From Thozetella sp. PMI_491 (lineage: Eukaryota; Ascomycota; Sordariomycetes; Chaetosphaeriales; Chaetosphaeriaceae), in the NCBI GenBank assembly GCA_021432635.1, contig MU270058.1:186001-250000 (forward strand): 64,000 nucleotides of DNA. The letters are read 5' to 3'. Within the stretch, counting starts at the first letter, position 1. Each line of letters starts with the position of its first letter. The notes under the pieces are model-generated. The model was not told the DNA's origin. It saw only the letters and a list, made by a program, of their open reading frames with translations, and ran no database searches. This document shows, in pieces, positions 1 to 10,699 of this stretch. Position numbers and translations under genes: made by a program.

Positions 1-1553
1 TCCACGATTGCTATTTTTACTGCTAGGCTCAGGGTCTCCTAGATTAAGCTTAAATGACGCCTCGGTAACACCCAGGACCTGGCTGACGGAGTGGCGATCC
101 AAGGCAGGCCGCGCGAGGCAACCGGGATGAACAAGTCCTATTAAGGATATTAGGTCACCTGACGGCCACTGTCCTTTGCCCTTATTTGCTCGACGGCGGC
201 GGGCCAGGGACGCTTCCTGTTCCTGGAGGCCCCGCGGTGAGCGGAGGCCCGCGGAGGTTCCCACGTCTTCATGCTATGATACAGGCTATATCCTATAGGC
301 CGTCAGCTTGGCATTGGTATTCCATGGCCCAGCAATATTCCAGACGCGGCCTGCTTTCCGTGTCAGGACTCCGGGGAGGGACAAAGCGAAGCTTCCTGCT
401 GGGCGGCCCCCGTGCCGCATCACGGGGCAAGTCACGAAAGGGGTCAGGCCGACGAGCATATCGTCCGTCCTTTTCCTAACCCAGCTAGACATTTGCTTCC
501 CGTGGCGGTCGGTACCAGAAAGGCCCAGTAAGCTCCACTCTGCACGGTTCTGAGCTCTCATGCGGCTGCTCTGGCTATTGCATATTGCGGAAGCCTGGAC
601 CACATACTCCGGGCTGGCTCGCCGCGGCTCCACGTCCACTCGCCACCCCGTTCAAGCCTCAGACTACCTGCCTCTAATCACTTAGTCGTCACGGAGACCC
701 ATCTTCGATCGTCGCAACTGGTGTATTTACGTAAGGGTAAAGGTGCCTGCCAAGACTCAGAGGAAGGACCTTTGATCGGTCCCTCGAAACCCCCTCAGCG
801 CTGCGAGACATCCAGTCCTTGCTTACGCCAAGATAGACCCAGACCGTACGTCCAATGGCTGGTGAAAGTGCGAAAAGAAAATTCCGTAGCCCATTTCACG
901 GACAAATACTCCAATATACACCCAACTCGGCGAGATGACACAGCAAGCCAGGGCGGCGGGCCCAGCCGCCTAGAACCCCTCTCGATCGTAGGACCCAGGT
1001 AATGGGAGGGGCGCATGCATATGTAGCACGGTGGAGCAGAGCAGAGCCGCGAATGGCCTAAGAATAGGTGCAAACATAGGGCCTCAATATCTTCGCGATA
1101 TGGCCGCGGCCTTGGGGGACAAAGTCCCAGGTCCATGGTATGCAGGGTCGGTGGAGCCGCGGCCGACACTAGACCGGGACCTAGGCTCACATTCGATCTT
1201 GACCACTGCCGAGAAGCCGATCTGAGTGCTGAGTATAGTGCAGATGTGTTGTAGCATCCAATCAAGATGGCGGGGCGGCCGAGAGAGAGCGGTAGCTTCT
1301 CAGTTGCAACATAAGAGTCAGCCAAGGAAGAGTAGGGACCGTAGAAGGACCTTCATATGGTAGTAGTGGAACGTCGGTGCCTCTATTCTGAATAGGAAGC
1401 AAAATTTCAGTCTAAGCGGCCAACACTCCTGCAGGTAATTGAGCAGAGAAGCAATCTAACGCAAGGCCTATCTGTGTACACCGCTACCGAACACCTCACA
1501 ACTCACAGTTCACATCAAAGACCTACAGTCCTAAAGATGACTTTTGTTTCCTT
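1..1553. other. Gene-free left flank
   Basis: I see no convincing gene in this stretch. The open frames on both strands are short, lack codon bias and show no domain motif. The right end includes the 3' flank of the minus-strand methylcitrate synthase gene, whose stop codon begins the next feature. Confidence 0.6.
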
Positions 1554-3050
1554 CTAAGCTTCTGCCTGCTTGAGCAGGCCCTCGAGGTTGATGCTCTTGG
1601 GTCGCTCGATCGGGAGGCCGAGTGCGCGATCCCAGATCAGCTGGGCCAGGGGACCAAGGCCGCGCGAGACGCCGAAGGTGGCGGTGTAGTAGAGAGTCTC
1701 GTGGAAGCCGTAGTGGTGGAACAGGACGCCCGAGCTGCTATCAACGTTGGGGTAGGGGTTCTTGGTCTTTCCGTGCTTCTTCAGCACCTCCGGGGCGATC
1801 CGGCTGTTCTTGGAGACGAGCTGGAAGACGGGGTCGTTGGCGATCTCGGGGCGCGCGGCGGCATAGTCCATCAGGGCCTCGAAGCGGGGGTCGGGCTTGC
1901 GGAGGACGGCGTGGCCGTAACCGGGAACAACACGGCCGCTGTTGAGCGTCGACCACAGGTAGTCGTTGACGTCCTTATCCGTGTACGACGCCGGGATATT
2001 CTCCTTCATCTTCAGGATCCAGCGGAGCACTTCCTGGGCGGCGAGGCCGTGGAGCGGGCCGGCAAGGCCCTGGAGGCCGGCGCTGTAGCTCAGGAACGGG
2101 TCACTCAGGGCACTGCCCACCAGGTGAGTGGCGTGAGCTGAAACATTGCCGCCCTCGTGGTCACCGTGTAGCGCGAGGTAGAGACGGAGGAGGTCCTGGA
2201 AGTTCTCGTTCTCCTTGCCGCCCTTGCCCAGCATGGCGGCAAAGTTGTAGGACCAGTCCTCGCCGAGGTCAATCTCAGCGGGGAGGGCGCCGCCGCCGCG
2301 GTAGGAGTTCTGGTAGATCTTGGCGGCGATGGTGGGGAGCTTGGCGAGCAGCGAGATGCAGTCGTCAAAGGTGGGCTCCCAGTAATCAGCTTTGTTAAGG
2401 CCGCTCTCGTAGGCCTTGGCGAACTTGGAGGTGTAGTTGAGCGCCGACACGGCGATGGCGAACTGGGTCATGGGGTGGAGGTCCTTGGGGAAGTCGTCGA
2501 GCATCTTATTGACGAAGTCGGGCAGCTGGCCCTGCTCGGCGAGCTCGCGGGAGAACTGGCGGACCTGGTTGGTGGAGGGGACTTTGCCGGTGAGCAGCAG
2601 CCAGAACATGGCCTCGGGGAGCATCTCGGTGCCCGTCTTGCCCTTGGGGAGTTCCTTCTGGCAGTCCTTGATCGTCCGCCCGTGAAATCGGATGCCCTCG
2701 TTGGCATCGAGGACGGAGCCCTCCCAGACCATGGCCTTGAGCCCGCGCATGCCGCCAATGGTGTTCTCCACCTTAACCTCACCGATAACCTTGGACCCAT
2801 GCGCCTTGACCTTCTTGAAGAGCTCGCGCTTGGCGGGGATCACCTCTTTCAAAGTGCTCTTGAGGTCCGGCTCAGCCGTAGCATAGCTTCTTCGCGAGAA
2901 GCCGGGGGCGGTGGCGGAGGAGGAGGCCAGGGCGGGCTACAGAGGAGTCGTGTTAGTGATTGAAAGGGCCATTGGGAAGCATTGGGGAGGGTGACATACC
3001 CTGAGGCTGGCTCCAAAGGCCCTCGATCCGCTCTTCATACGCAACGCCAT
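1554..3050 (-). CDS. mcsA: 2-methylcitrate synthase, mitochondrial
   Basis: This enzyme condenses propionyl-CoA with oxaloacetate to 2-methylcitrate in the mitochondrial matrix, the first step of the methylcitrate cycle. The model has two exons, 3000-3050 and 1554-2936, with a 63-bp intron (donor GTATGT, branch CTAAC, acceptor TAG), giving 477 aa. The first exon supplies an ATG in a good context (GCC before ATGG). Residues 1-40 are Arg/Ser/Ala-rich and end in RRSYAT, a typical matrix presequence. The citrate synthase fold is complete: catalytic His313 (PLHGLA), His359 (PGYGHAV) and Asp416 (PNVDSSSG). I prefer methylcitrate synthase over plain citrate synthase because of the family-like blocks VIPAKREL near residue 50 and FHHYGFHETLYY near the C-terminus, and because the divergent neighbour is methylisocitrate lyase. 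Fungal enzymes of this type usually also accept acetyl-CoA. It is likely co-regulated with that neighbour. Confidence 0.93.
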
Positions 3051-4137
3051 CTTGACCGACTATTCAGGAGAGGTGGAGAGTATGGAGAGAAAGAGAGAAG
3101 GGAAGGCCAACTTCGGTTTTGGTCCGGTTGGGGGAAGCTAGCTCGACTTTGCTCAGCAAACAGTGCTGGGGTCTCCTCCGGGGATTCTGTCGGAAAGGGC
3201 GGGAAACCAATTGAGGGCTGCTTCGCACAATTTCAGGAGCTCCAGGCCGGGTATCGGCTTAGTTTTGTGTTGTGTTGAGGCAAGAAGCGCCGGACGAAAG
3301 GTCAAGGAGAGCTCTCACCTTTCACGAGCTCCAGGGATACGTTACCCCACGTTTCTGGCGAGCCGAGGGAAGCCGATTGAGGGGTGAAAGGAATGCCGGT
3401 ACCGTAATGCCAACGCGGACAGACGGAAACGGATCACACACACAGAGAGGCGAAGGCTTTGCAATGATCAATACGTCAGCGGTCTCTGTTCTCCCTCGTT
3501 CCCAAATATATTCTTGTTTCTCTTTTGCCAAGTTTTATCCTCCAACGCCTGTTCCACAACACCAGGTACGTTCACTAACCCGTCCTCTCCGTTCCCCTCT
3601 CCGTCTGTCTCTCCCCGCCTTCTTGGAGCTCCACCGCTCTCGATCCGTCTTCAAAACGGCCGGGTTCCGTTCGCTGCAATTGACCAATGGCCTCGGTTAA
3701 CCCCCAACAATTCAGTGGGGTCTCCACAGCCATCAAAGCCCCACGTTTTTACCGACAGACGCCGAGGAAGGCGAGGGGCTTGCTAGAGCCGAGCTTTTGT
3801 GCCCCTCGACCGTAGGCAATAAGGGAGTTACGATTATGGCCGACAGGCGACAGACGAGCTTCCTTGACTAACCCTCCGACACAGGACACCGCCCACCACA
3901 ACGGACGTTGACCGAGCCGGAGTCTGTCCGGGATCTTTTTTTTTCCTCTTGGTTTCTACGAAGGGAGGCGATTTCCAATCGCAACAATTGAGGTCAGTCA
4001 GCCACTTATTTGCCTCCAGACGGTTTTTAAACCCTCTCCGTCGACTCGAGCTTGCAAACTTACCCTGGAACATCAAGCAGGTACCCAAGAAGCAACTAGG
4101 CAGTTACACACGGCCGCCGCCGACTTCCACCGAATAG
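3051..4137. promoter_or_regulatory. Divergent promoter region of mcsA and mclA
   Basis: This is the 1.09 kb between the two divergent start codons. It contains three copies of the hexamer CCTCGG/CCGAGG, at 3363-3368, 3691-3696 and 3762-3767. That hexamer is the reported core site of the FarA/FarB fatty-acid regulators of Aspergillus. CCAAT boxes lie at 3207-3211 and 3684-3688, the second only two bases from a CCTCGG. The last 300 bases before mclA (3839-4137) contain no ATG, which fits a transcribed leader. Binding is inference; the hexamer also occurs elsewhere in this GC-rich window, for example at 7599-7604. Confidence 0.5.
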
Positions 4138-5964
4138 ATGTTGCGGAGAATTGTGCCCCGCGTCCCTCGCCGGGCGATACCGAGCGGCCCTTCCCGCATC
4201 GTATCTCCCTTTGCACCTCGCACTCCCACTCCGGCCCGCCTGCTGTCGACCACCACCTCCAGAATGACCACATTACCGCCCGTCAACCCCCCGGTCTCGA
4301 CGACCCTCCCGTCCGACTCGTTCCAGCTCCTCCCGGTCGAAGAGAAGGCCGGCGCGGCCGAGGATGCCCTCTACCAGCAGCAGATCCGCGACGTCGAGGC
4401 CTGGTGGGCCTCCCCCCGGTTCGAGGGTATCAAGCGCGAGTACACAGCGGCCGATATCGTGTCGAAGCGCGGCTCGCTCCAGCAGGCATATCCGTCATCC
4501 CTGATGGCGCGCAAGCTGTGGAACCTCATCAAGGAGCGCGGCGCCGAGGGCAAGCCCCTGCACACGCTGGGCGTCATCGACCCGGTCCAGATGACGCAGC
4601 AGGCCGCCCACCAGGAGGTCGTCTACCTGAGCGGCTGGGCCTGCTCGGCCACCCTCACCACAACCAACGAGGTGTCGCCGGACTTTGGCGATTACCCCTA
4701 TGATACGGTCCCCAACCAGGTAGAACGCATCTTCCGGGCGCAGAGCATGCACGACCGCAAGGCCTGGGACACGCGCCAGAAGCTCTCACCTGCGGATCGC
4801 GCCAAGACCCCCTATGTCGACTACTTCCGCCCCATCGTCGCCGACGGCGACACCGGCCACGGCGGCCTGACGGCCGTGCGCAAGCTGGCCAAGCTGTTTG
4901 CCGAGAACGGCGCGGCGGCCGTCCACTTCGAGGACCAGATGCACGGCGGCAAGAAGTGCGGCCACCTGGCGGGCAAGGTGCTCGTGTCGACGGCGGAGCA
5001 CATCAACCGCCTCAAGGCCGTCCGCCACCAGTGGGACGTGCTGGGCACCGAAAACCTGGTCATTGCCCGCACCGACAGTGAGAGCGGCCGGCTGATCAAC
5101 TCGACCGTCGACCCGCGCGACCACGAGTTCATCCTCGGTGTAGCCGACCCCGCCGTGGAGCCCCTCGCCGAGGCCCTGCAGGAGATGGAAGCCCGCGGCG
5201 CCAGCGGGCCCGAGATCGATGCCTTCGAGGCCAAGTGGGTCAAGTCGACCAAGCTGGTCACCTTTGACGAGGCCGCTGAGGCACACTTCCGCGCCAACGG
5301 CGTGCCCGAGGACAAGATTGCCGGCTACAAGCAGCAGGTCGCCGTCAACCGCGACCTGAGCGTCGCGAGCCGGCGCAAGCTGGCCAGTGAGATCCTCCCC
5401 GACAGCCCCGTCTACTTCAGCTGGGACGTCCCGCGCACGCGCGAGGGCTTCTACCACTTCCGCGCGGGCATGGAGGCGGCGACGAAGCGGTCCATCGCCT
5501 TTGGCGCCTACGCCGACATGCTGTGGGTGGAGACGGGCGACCCCAGCGTGCAGGTGTGCGCGGATCTCTCGGCTGCGGTGCGGGAGGTGCACCCGGGCAA
5601 GCTCTTCGTGTACAACCTGTCGCCGTCGTTCAACTGGATGTCGCACGGCTTCACGCCCGAGACGCTTCGGTCCTTCATTTGGGATATCGCCAAGGTGGGC
5701 TTCGTCTTCCAGCTCGTCAGCCTGGCGGGCATCCACAGCACGGCCACCATCACCAGCGAGCTTTCACAGCGGTTCAAGGACGATGGCATGGCTGCGTACG
5801 TTGAGCTCGTACAGAAGCGCGAGAAGGACCTTGGCGTCGAGGTTCTCACGCACCAGAAGTGGAGCGGCGCCAACTACGTCGACGGCATCTTGGGGGCGAT
5901 CCAGAGCGGCAGCTCGGGTAGCAAGAGCATGGGCGAGGGCAACACGGAGGGACAGTTTGACTAG
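4138..5964 (+). CDS. mclA: 2-methylisocitrate lyase, mitochondrial
   Basis: This enzyme cleaves 2-methylisocitrate to pyruvate and succinate, closing the methylcitrate cycle. It is a single exon of 608 aa. Residues 1-42 are Arg/Pro/Ser-rich without acidic residues and end in LLSTTTSRM, a matrix presequence. The isocitrate lyase family signature KKCGH is at 272-276 with catalytic Cys274. I assign the methylisocitrate branch rather than glyoxylate-cycle isocitrate lyase because of the presequence, Ser in QLVSLAGIH where isocitrate lyases usually have Thr, and the linkage to methylcitrate synthase. The tail SKSMGEGNTEGQF is typical of the superfamily in fungi. The first ATG has T at -3 and T at +4, a weak context. 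The next ATG, codon 43 at 4264, is in frame, has A at -3, and starts almost where the mature enzyme should begin, so a cytosolic form is conceivable. Confidence 0.93.
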   Translation: MLRRIVPRVPRRAIPSGPSRIVSPFAPRTPTPARLLSTTTSRMTTLPPVNPPVSTTLPSDSFQLLPVEEKAGAAEDALYQQQIRDVEAWWASPRFEGIKREYTAADIVSKRGSLQQAYPSSLMARKLWNLIKERGAEGKPLHTLGVIDPVQMTQQAAHQEVVYLSGWACSATLTTTNEVSPDFGDYPYDTVPNQVERIFRAQSMHDRKAWDTRQKLSPADRAKTPYVDYFRPIVADGDTGHGGLTAVRKLAKLFAENGAAAVHFEDQMHGGKKCGHLAGKVLVSTAEHINRLKAVRHQWDVLGTENLVIARTDSESGRLINSTVDPRDHEFILGVADPAVEPLAEALQEMEARGASGPEIDAFEAKWVKSTKLVTFDEAAEAHFRANGVPEDKIAGYKQQVAVNRDLSVASRRKLASEILPDSPVYFSWDVPRTREGFYHFRAGMEAATKRSIAFGAYADMLWVETGDPSVQVCADLSAAVREVHPGKLFVYNLSPSFNWMSHGFTPETLRSFIWDIAKVGFVFQLVSLAGIHSTATITSELSQRFKDDGMAAYVELVQKREKDLGVEVLTHQKWSGANYVDGILGAIQSGSSGSKSMGEGNTEGQFD

Positions 5965-6148
5965 AAATGGCTAGAAACGGGTGTAAAGATTTGCAGGGGT
6001 GGCCAGGTGCGGGTGAAGGCTAAGTTAGATCGCATAAACTAGGCGTTCAGGTGTTGGATACCATGAATCCGCAACAAAGTCTGCACTACCAAACATTATC
6101 TCTCTGCTACGTGACATTCTAGAACCAGACCTTCCCGCACTTCCCCGT

Positions 6149-7208
6149 CTAGGAATCAAGGCTCTCCTTCAGAGCATTGTTGACCGGCGCCGGCGCCGGA
6201 GGGCCCTCGGCCGTCACGTACGCCTTGGTCATACCGCCGTCGACAACAAAGTCGTGTCCGTTGACGAAGCTGCTCTCGTCGCTCGCCAAGAACAGGACGG
6301 CCTGGGCCTGCTCCACGGCCTCGCCGAACCGACCGGTCGGGAAGTGGATCTCGCGGCGAGCGCGCTTGGCCTTGTCGTCGCCAAGCCAGTCCTGCAGGAG
6401 GGGCGTGTTCAACGGGGCCGGGCACAAGTTGTTAAAGCGGAAGCCCTCGCGCGCGTGCACGATGGCCAGCTCGCGCGTCAGGGCGAGCACGGCGCCCTTG
6501 CTGGCCGTGTAGGCGAGCTGAGGGGTGGCGGCGCCAACAAGGGCGACCACCGAGGCCGTGTTGATGATGCTGCCCTTGGTCTTGTTGTGCCTACGGAGCG
6601 AGAGCACTGCATGCTTGCTGCCAAACCAGACGCCTTTGACGTTGATGTTGTGTGTCAGGTCCCAGATTTCCTCGGGCGTGTTGATGGCGTCGTCGTCGCG
6701 CGCGTGCATGATGCCCGCGTTGTTGAAAATGACGTCCACACCGCCCCAGCTGTCGAGCGACTCGACCATGGCCTGGACCTGAGCCTCCTTGGAAACGTCG
6801 CAGATCTAGGTCGAATAGTCAGCGATCCAGCCTACCACGAGACGCGAGGAGGCTCTTCAGAGACTTACCGTGGTCTCCACCCGCTTGGCTCCGGGCACCA
6901 GTTGGAGGACCTTGGCCTTGGCCTTCTCGAGCGCCGGCGCGGAGATGTCAGCCATCAGGACGCTGGCGCCCTCCTTCGCGAAGAGGATGCTAGTCTCAAG
7001 ACCAATGCCACTATAGACAGCGTTAGCAACACCAGATCCAACAGCATATGCGCCTCCCGCAGTCTCCGGCCCGGTCCTCTCCGTTCAAGCGCGAGTAACT
7101 CCGGCGCTGGGCAGCTGGAAGCCGGAAGGGTAGGACTCACCCTGCGGCACCGGTGATTATGGCATTCTTGCCGGCCAAACGACCACCCGCCGTGTTCACA
7201 GAGCCCAT
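6149..7208 (-). CDS. Classical short-chain dehydrogenase/reductase
   Basis: This is a probable NAD-dependent oxidoreductase of unknown substrate. Three exons, 7141-7208, 6869-7010 and 6149-6805, give 288 aa; introns are 130 and 63 bp. The Rossmann motif TGAAGGIG spans the first splice junction (codons 20-27). An Asp follows the second strand (VLMAD), favouring NAD over NADP. NNAG is present, and the catalytic triad is Ser155, Tyr169 and Lys173 (YTASK). The C-terminal DGGMTKAY region matches classical SDRs of the 3-ketoacyl-ACP reductase/glucose dehydrogenase type. There is no targeting peptide, so it is probably cytosolic. It lies tail to tail with mclA, stop codons 184 bp apart, so the 3' ends of the transcripts may overlap. 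A link to propionate metabolism is possible but only positional. Confidence 0.9.
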
Positions 7209-9044
7209 CTTCAAGAATCGCGGCGGGGAGGCCCGGTCGAGTGTGCTTGGAGGGGTAGCGGGGCGGCGGGGTGTGGGTACGGCGCGATAAAGCGATAGAT
7301 AACACGCCCAGTGAGATCGGAGAGGATCTGATAGAGAGAGTAAACAACGGCGGCCCTCGTTGGGTCAGGTAAGAGTCAATATTGGGAGAATGTTGGGTGA
7401 AAAGGGGGGTAACACGTGTATTCTAGACTTCTTGAACAGGGCCAGGAGGTCAAGTGACTCGTACGCAGGCGTCAAGGCGATGGTGCGGACAGCCAGGGGA
7501 GGAGGACCCCTACTCGGAGGTCATGATTGGGGCACCCAAGAGGGTCCGAAAACGGCGCTATCTGTGGATGCACCGTGTACCGGCGCTTGCTCTCTGTGCC
7601 TCGGGAGGGATGGAGGAGGGACAGGTCTAGGCGCGCTAGGCCGGGGCCAGGCACGAAGTTTTCCAAAGCTTGTCTTGGGGCCTTATCAGATGGGCAAACC
7701 TGATGAGCAGCCAAGGCAGGGGGTCGGTTATCTCTCACCGCAGAGACGCGCAGGCCGCGGGAAACTGTGCGTGTGAGTCAACCCTCCCTCCGGCGACGGC
7801 AGAGGGTCGATCAACGCGGCCAGCAGCGGTGTATCCGTGCAAGCCCGGGGCGCGGAGCGACGACAAAAAGTTCCCGCCCTCTCGACTGAGGTAATCGCGA
7901 ATGACGGCAGCCATCGCGCTGAGCGCGCTGACCGGGCAGCCCGTAGCTTACTCGCGAATGACCGGGTATCCATGGCCTAGAAACCCCTATAGGGAGGCCA
8001 TCCGGCATCTAGACCGGTGCCACGTCCAGCAGCGGTGAGAGATGAAGAGGAGGGGCACGTTGCACACTGCAGACTGCAGAGGGGCAGCCCCCACCTGAGC
8101 CGCTTCGTAGCTACCCCTTCAGGCACTCCAATGAGCTCTGGCACATCTCTGGAGCAGCTCCGGCAGCTGACGTGCGTGGAGACCCCTCGGCGACGCGACG
8201 CCGAAGAGCCCGGCTGCCCACGGAGCGGCAGACAGAATTTTTGCATCGCGCAAACTGATTCCCTTACTTCACCGTCTGAGGCGCCCGCACGCCAGGTGAG
8301 GGCGGGACGATGAAGTCGGTGTGAACGGTGAGGAGGCACCTGAGACATGAAAATCCTGTGATTCTATGCCTACCGCAGTCGATGACAAGTGCATATTGAG
8401 AGAGATTTGCAAGAGGCTGCATTAGCTCCCCCTCCCGAGGCGCCTCGCAAAAGCATGGAAGGAGGGAAGCCGAAGAGAAGCGTGGGAAGGCCCTGCATCG
8501 AGCCACGCAAACTCGTGGCAAGCGCAGCCAAGTGAGACAGACATACTCGTGGCAAGCGCAGCCAAGTGAGACAGACATACTCGTGGCAGGCTCGGCCCAG
8601 TGAGACAAGAGCAACTCGTGGCAAGCACAGATTATCTTAGTCTTGCTCTGGAGGGACCCCACTGCAGTTGCAATTGGTGTGGATGTGGGGTGGGTGTCGA
8701 GTGCCTCGGACATGACATCAGCGGCAGTCGATTGGCTCTGACCCTGGAGCTGCTTATCATCAGCTTCAGATGCGCACCTGGGGCCTCGAAGCTTTCAGAC
8801 TCCTAGAAAATACAGCTCTCACCCCCACCGAGCCGACTCTCCTCGCTCCTCAATCGCCGCTCTGTGCTCCCCGCCTTCCTAGCTTCCTCCCTCAAGCTTT
8901 CGTCTCTTCGCGCCCTTCGCCGCCTCGCCCTGCCCCTCCTGCGCTCGCTTGCGCGTCCTTATCGCTCCCCGCCCCTCAGATCGGTCTCGTGCACGCTCCT
9001 CGCAAGCTCCAACTGTCCCAATTGACCTCTCGTCCGCCCTCCCA
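7209..9044. other. Intergenic region between SDR and GS-like gene
   Basis: This 1.8 kb spacer separates two divergent genes and should hold both promoters. I see no gene. It contains the 34-bp minisatellite listed separately. The last 272 bases before the GS-like start are pyrimidine-rich and free of ATG, consistent with a transcribed leader. Confidence 0.6.
8512..8630. repeat. 34-bp minisatellite, about 3.5 copies
   Basis: Units begin with CTCGTGGCA at 8512, 8546, 8580 and 8615. The first two copies are identical over about 34 bp. The third carries several substitutions and one extra base, and the fourth is truncated at about 8630. Each full unit contains GTGAGACA. It is noncoding as far as I can tell and lies about 415 bp upstream of the GS-like start codon. 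Confidence 0.9.
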
Positions 9045-10699
9045 ATGGCGCCCAGCGAGCCTGTCACGGCAGCGAACCTGCCGCAGCTCCTCGAGAATGA
9101 CAACTCGGTCAAGCTCGCCGGCGTGGACGTCGACGGCGTCCTGCGCGGGAAGCTCGTGTCCAAGAAGAAGTTCCTCTCCGTCGCCACCACCGGCTTCGGC
9201 TTCTGCTCGGTCGTGTTCGGCTGGGACATGCACGACATGACCTACTTCCGGGAGCTCAAGATCAGCAACAAGGAGAACGGTTACCGCGACCTGATCGCCA
9301 TCCCCGATCTCTCCAGCTTCCGCCGCATCCCTTGGGAGAATGATGTGCCCTTCTTCCTCGTCAGCTTCTACGATCCGGACACGAACGAGCCGCTGAGCGC
9401 CTGCCCGCGGGGCCTCCTCAATTCGCAGCTCAAGAAGCTGGAGGCCAAGGGCTGCGGCGCTATGGCCGGAGGTAAGCTCTCTGTTCCCTTTGCGCACCTA
9501 ACCGCTGTGGGACGACGGAGCGGGGCCGTGGAGCGCTTCATGGCTTTCCTTGCTAACCAAGCTTCTCTGCAGCCGAGTATGAGTTCTTCCAGTTCAAGAC
9601 CCCAGGGGAAGGTACTTCCTCGGCCGCCGGGTTCCTGCGCGAGAACCCTCCGCACGCCCTACCCGCCCTGACCGAAGGCATGTTCGGCTACAGCATCACG
9701 CGCCCTGTCCACAACAAGGATTACTACTATGACATATTCAACTCGTGTGCGAAGTTCGACTGCGACCTCGAGGGTTGGCATACCGAGAGTGGCCCCGGAG
9801 TGTTCGAGGCAGCGCTGGAGTACGGCGAGATCGGCCAGATGGCAGACCGCGCTAGCTTGTTCAAGTGCGTCCTTCCTCATGCAGACCCCTCTCCCCCTCT
9901 AATCAAAGCTCACACCGGCCAGGTATGTCGTCAAGTCTGTGGCCACCAAGTACGGTATCCAGCCGTGCTTCATGGCTAAGCCGAAGTACGGCTTGCCCGG
10001 GAACAGCGGGCACACGCACTTCTCCATCGTTGACAAGGATGGAAAGAACCTGCTCGCCCGGGACACCCCCGACAGCAACCCCCCCTACCCAGACGTTGCC
10101 CAGCTGTCGGACCTAGGCCGGCACTTCCTCGCCGGCATATTGGAGGGTCTACCGGACATCATGCCAATGCTGGCGCCCACCATCAACAGTTACAAGCGCC
10201 TCGTCGAGAACTTCTGGGCTCCCGTCACAGTATCGTGGGGTTTGGAACACCGTGCTGCTTCGGTCCGCCTCATCGCGCCGCCAACCTGCAAGCCCGGTGC
10301 AACCCGATTTGAGATCCGCGTGCCAGGCGCCGACGCGAACCCCTATTTCGTCATGGCCGCCATCCTTGCCATTGGTTGGCGCGGTGTGGAGCGCAAGCTC
10401 GAGATCCCCTGCCAGCCCCTCGGCAAGGGCGAGGATGTCGGTGGCGCGTCCGACAAGGGCGCCCGCCTGGCGAAGAGCCTGCGCGAGGCCGTCGACCGCT
10501 TCTCTCGCCCGGACAGCATTGCGCGGGAGGTGTTTGGCGACGATTTCGTCGACCACTACAGCGGCACGCGTGAGCACGAGATCCGCCTCTGGGAGGAAGC
10601 TGTCACCGACTGGTAAGTGAACCATGACCTTTGTGAAGTAGGAGAGGCCTGCTGACTTTGTGCAACAGGGAGCTCAAGCGGTACATCGAGACCGTATAA
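9045..10699 (+). CDS. Glutamine synthetase type I-like ligase
   Basis: This is a member of the GS superfamily of the prokaryote-like class I group found in fungi, a probable ATP-dependent glutamate-amine or ammonia ligase whose true substrate is unknown. Four exons, 9045-9471, 9573-9864, 9923-10612 and 10669-10699, give 479 aa. Introns are 101, 58 and 56 bp with GTAAGC, GTGCGT and GTAAGT donors. The N-terminal beta-grasp part carries DVDGVLRGK. The catalytic domain has ESGPGVFEAAL (metal-binding Glu), GNSGHTHFS (ATP/metal His region), NSYKRL and HRAASVRL (the Arg-rich glutamate/phosphate loop of GS). The main assimilatory fungal GS is a shorter class II enzyme, so this is probably not it. I chose the ATG at 9045 because upstream in-frame codons have no ATG. 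The last exon codes for only ten residues. Confidence 0.88.

Noticed and set aside
795-1325. 176-codon minus-strand frame at the left end
   Set aside because: No codon bias, no motif, composition like noncoding DNA.
1554-3050. Ordinary TCA-cycle citrate synthase
   Set aside because: Sequence blocks and linkage to methylisocitrate lyase fit methylcitrate synthase better.
4786-5736. 316-codon minus-strand frame opposite methylisocitrate lyase
   Set aside because: Antisense shadow of a complete sense enzyme; no motif.
4138-5964. Glyoxylate-cycle isocitrate lyase
   Set aside because: Has a mitochondrial presequence, Ser in QLVSLAGIH, and sits next to methylcitrate synthase.
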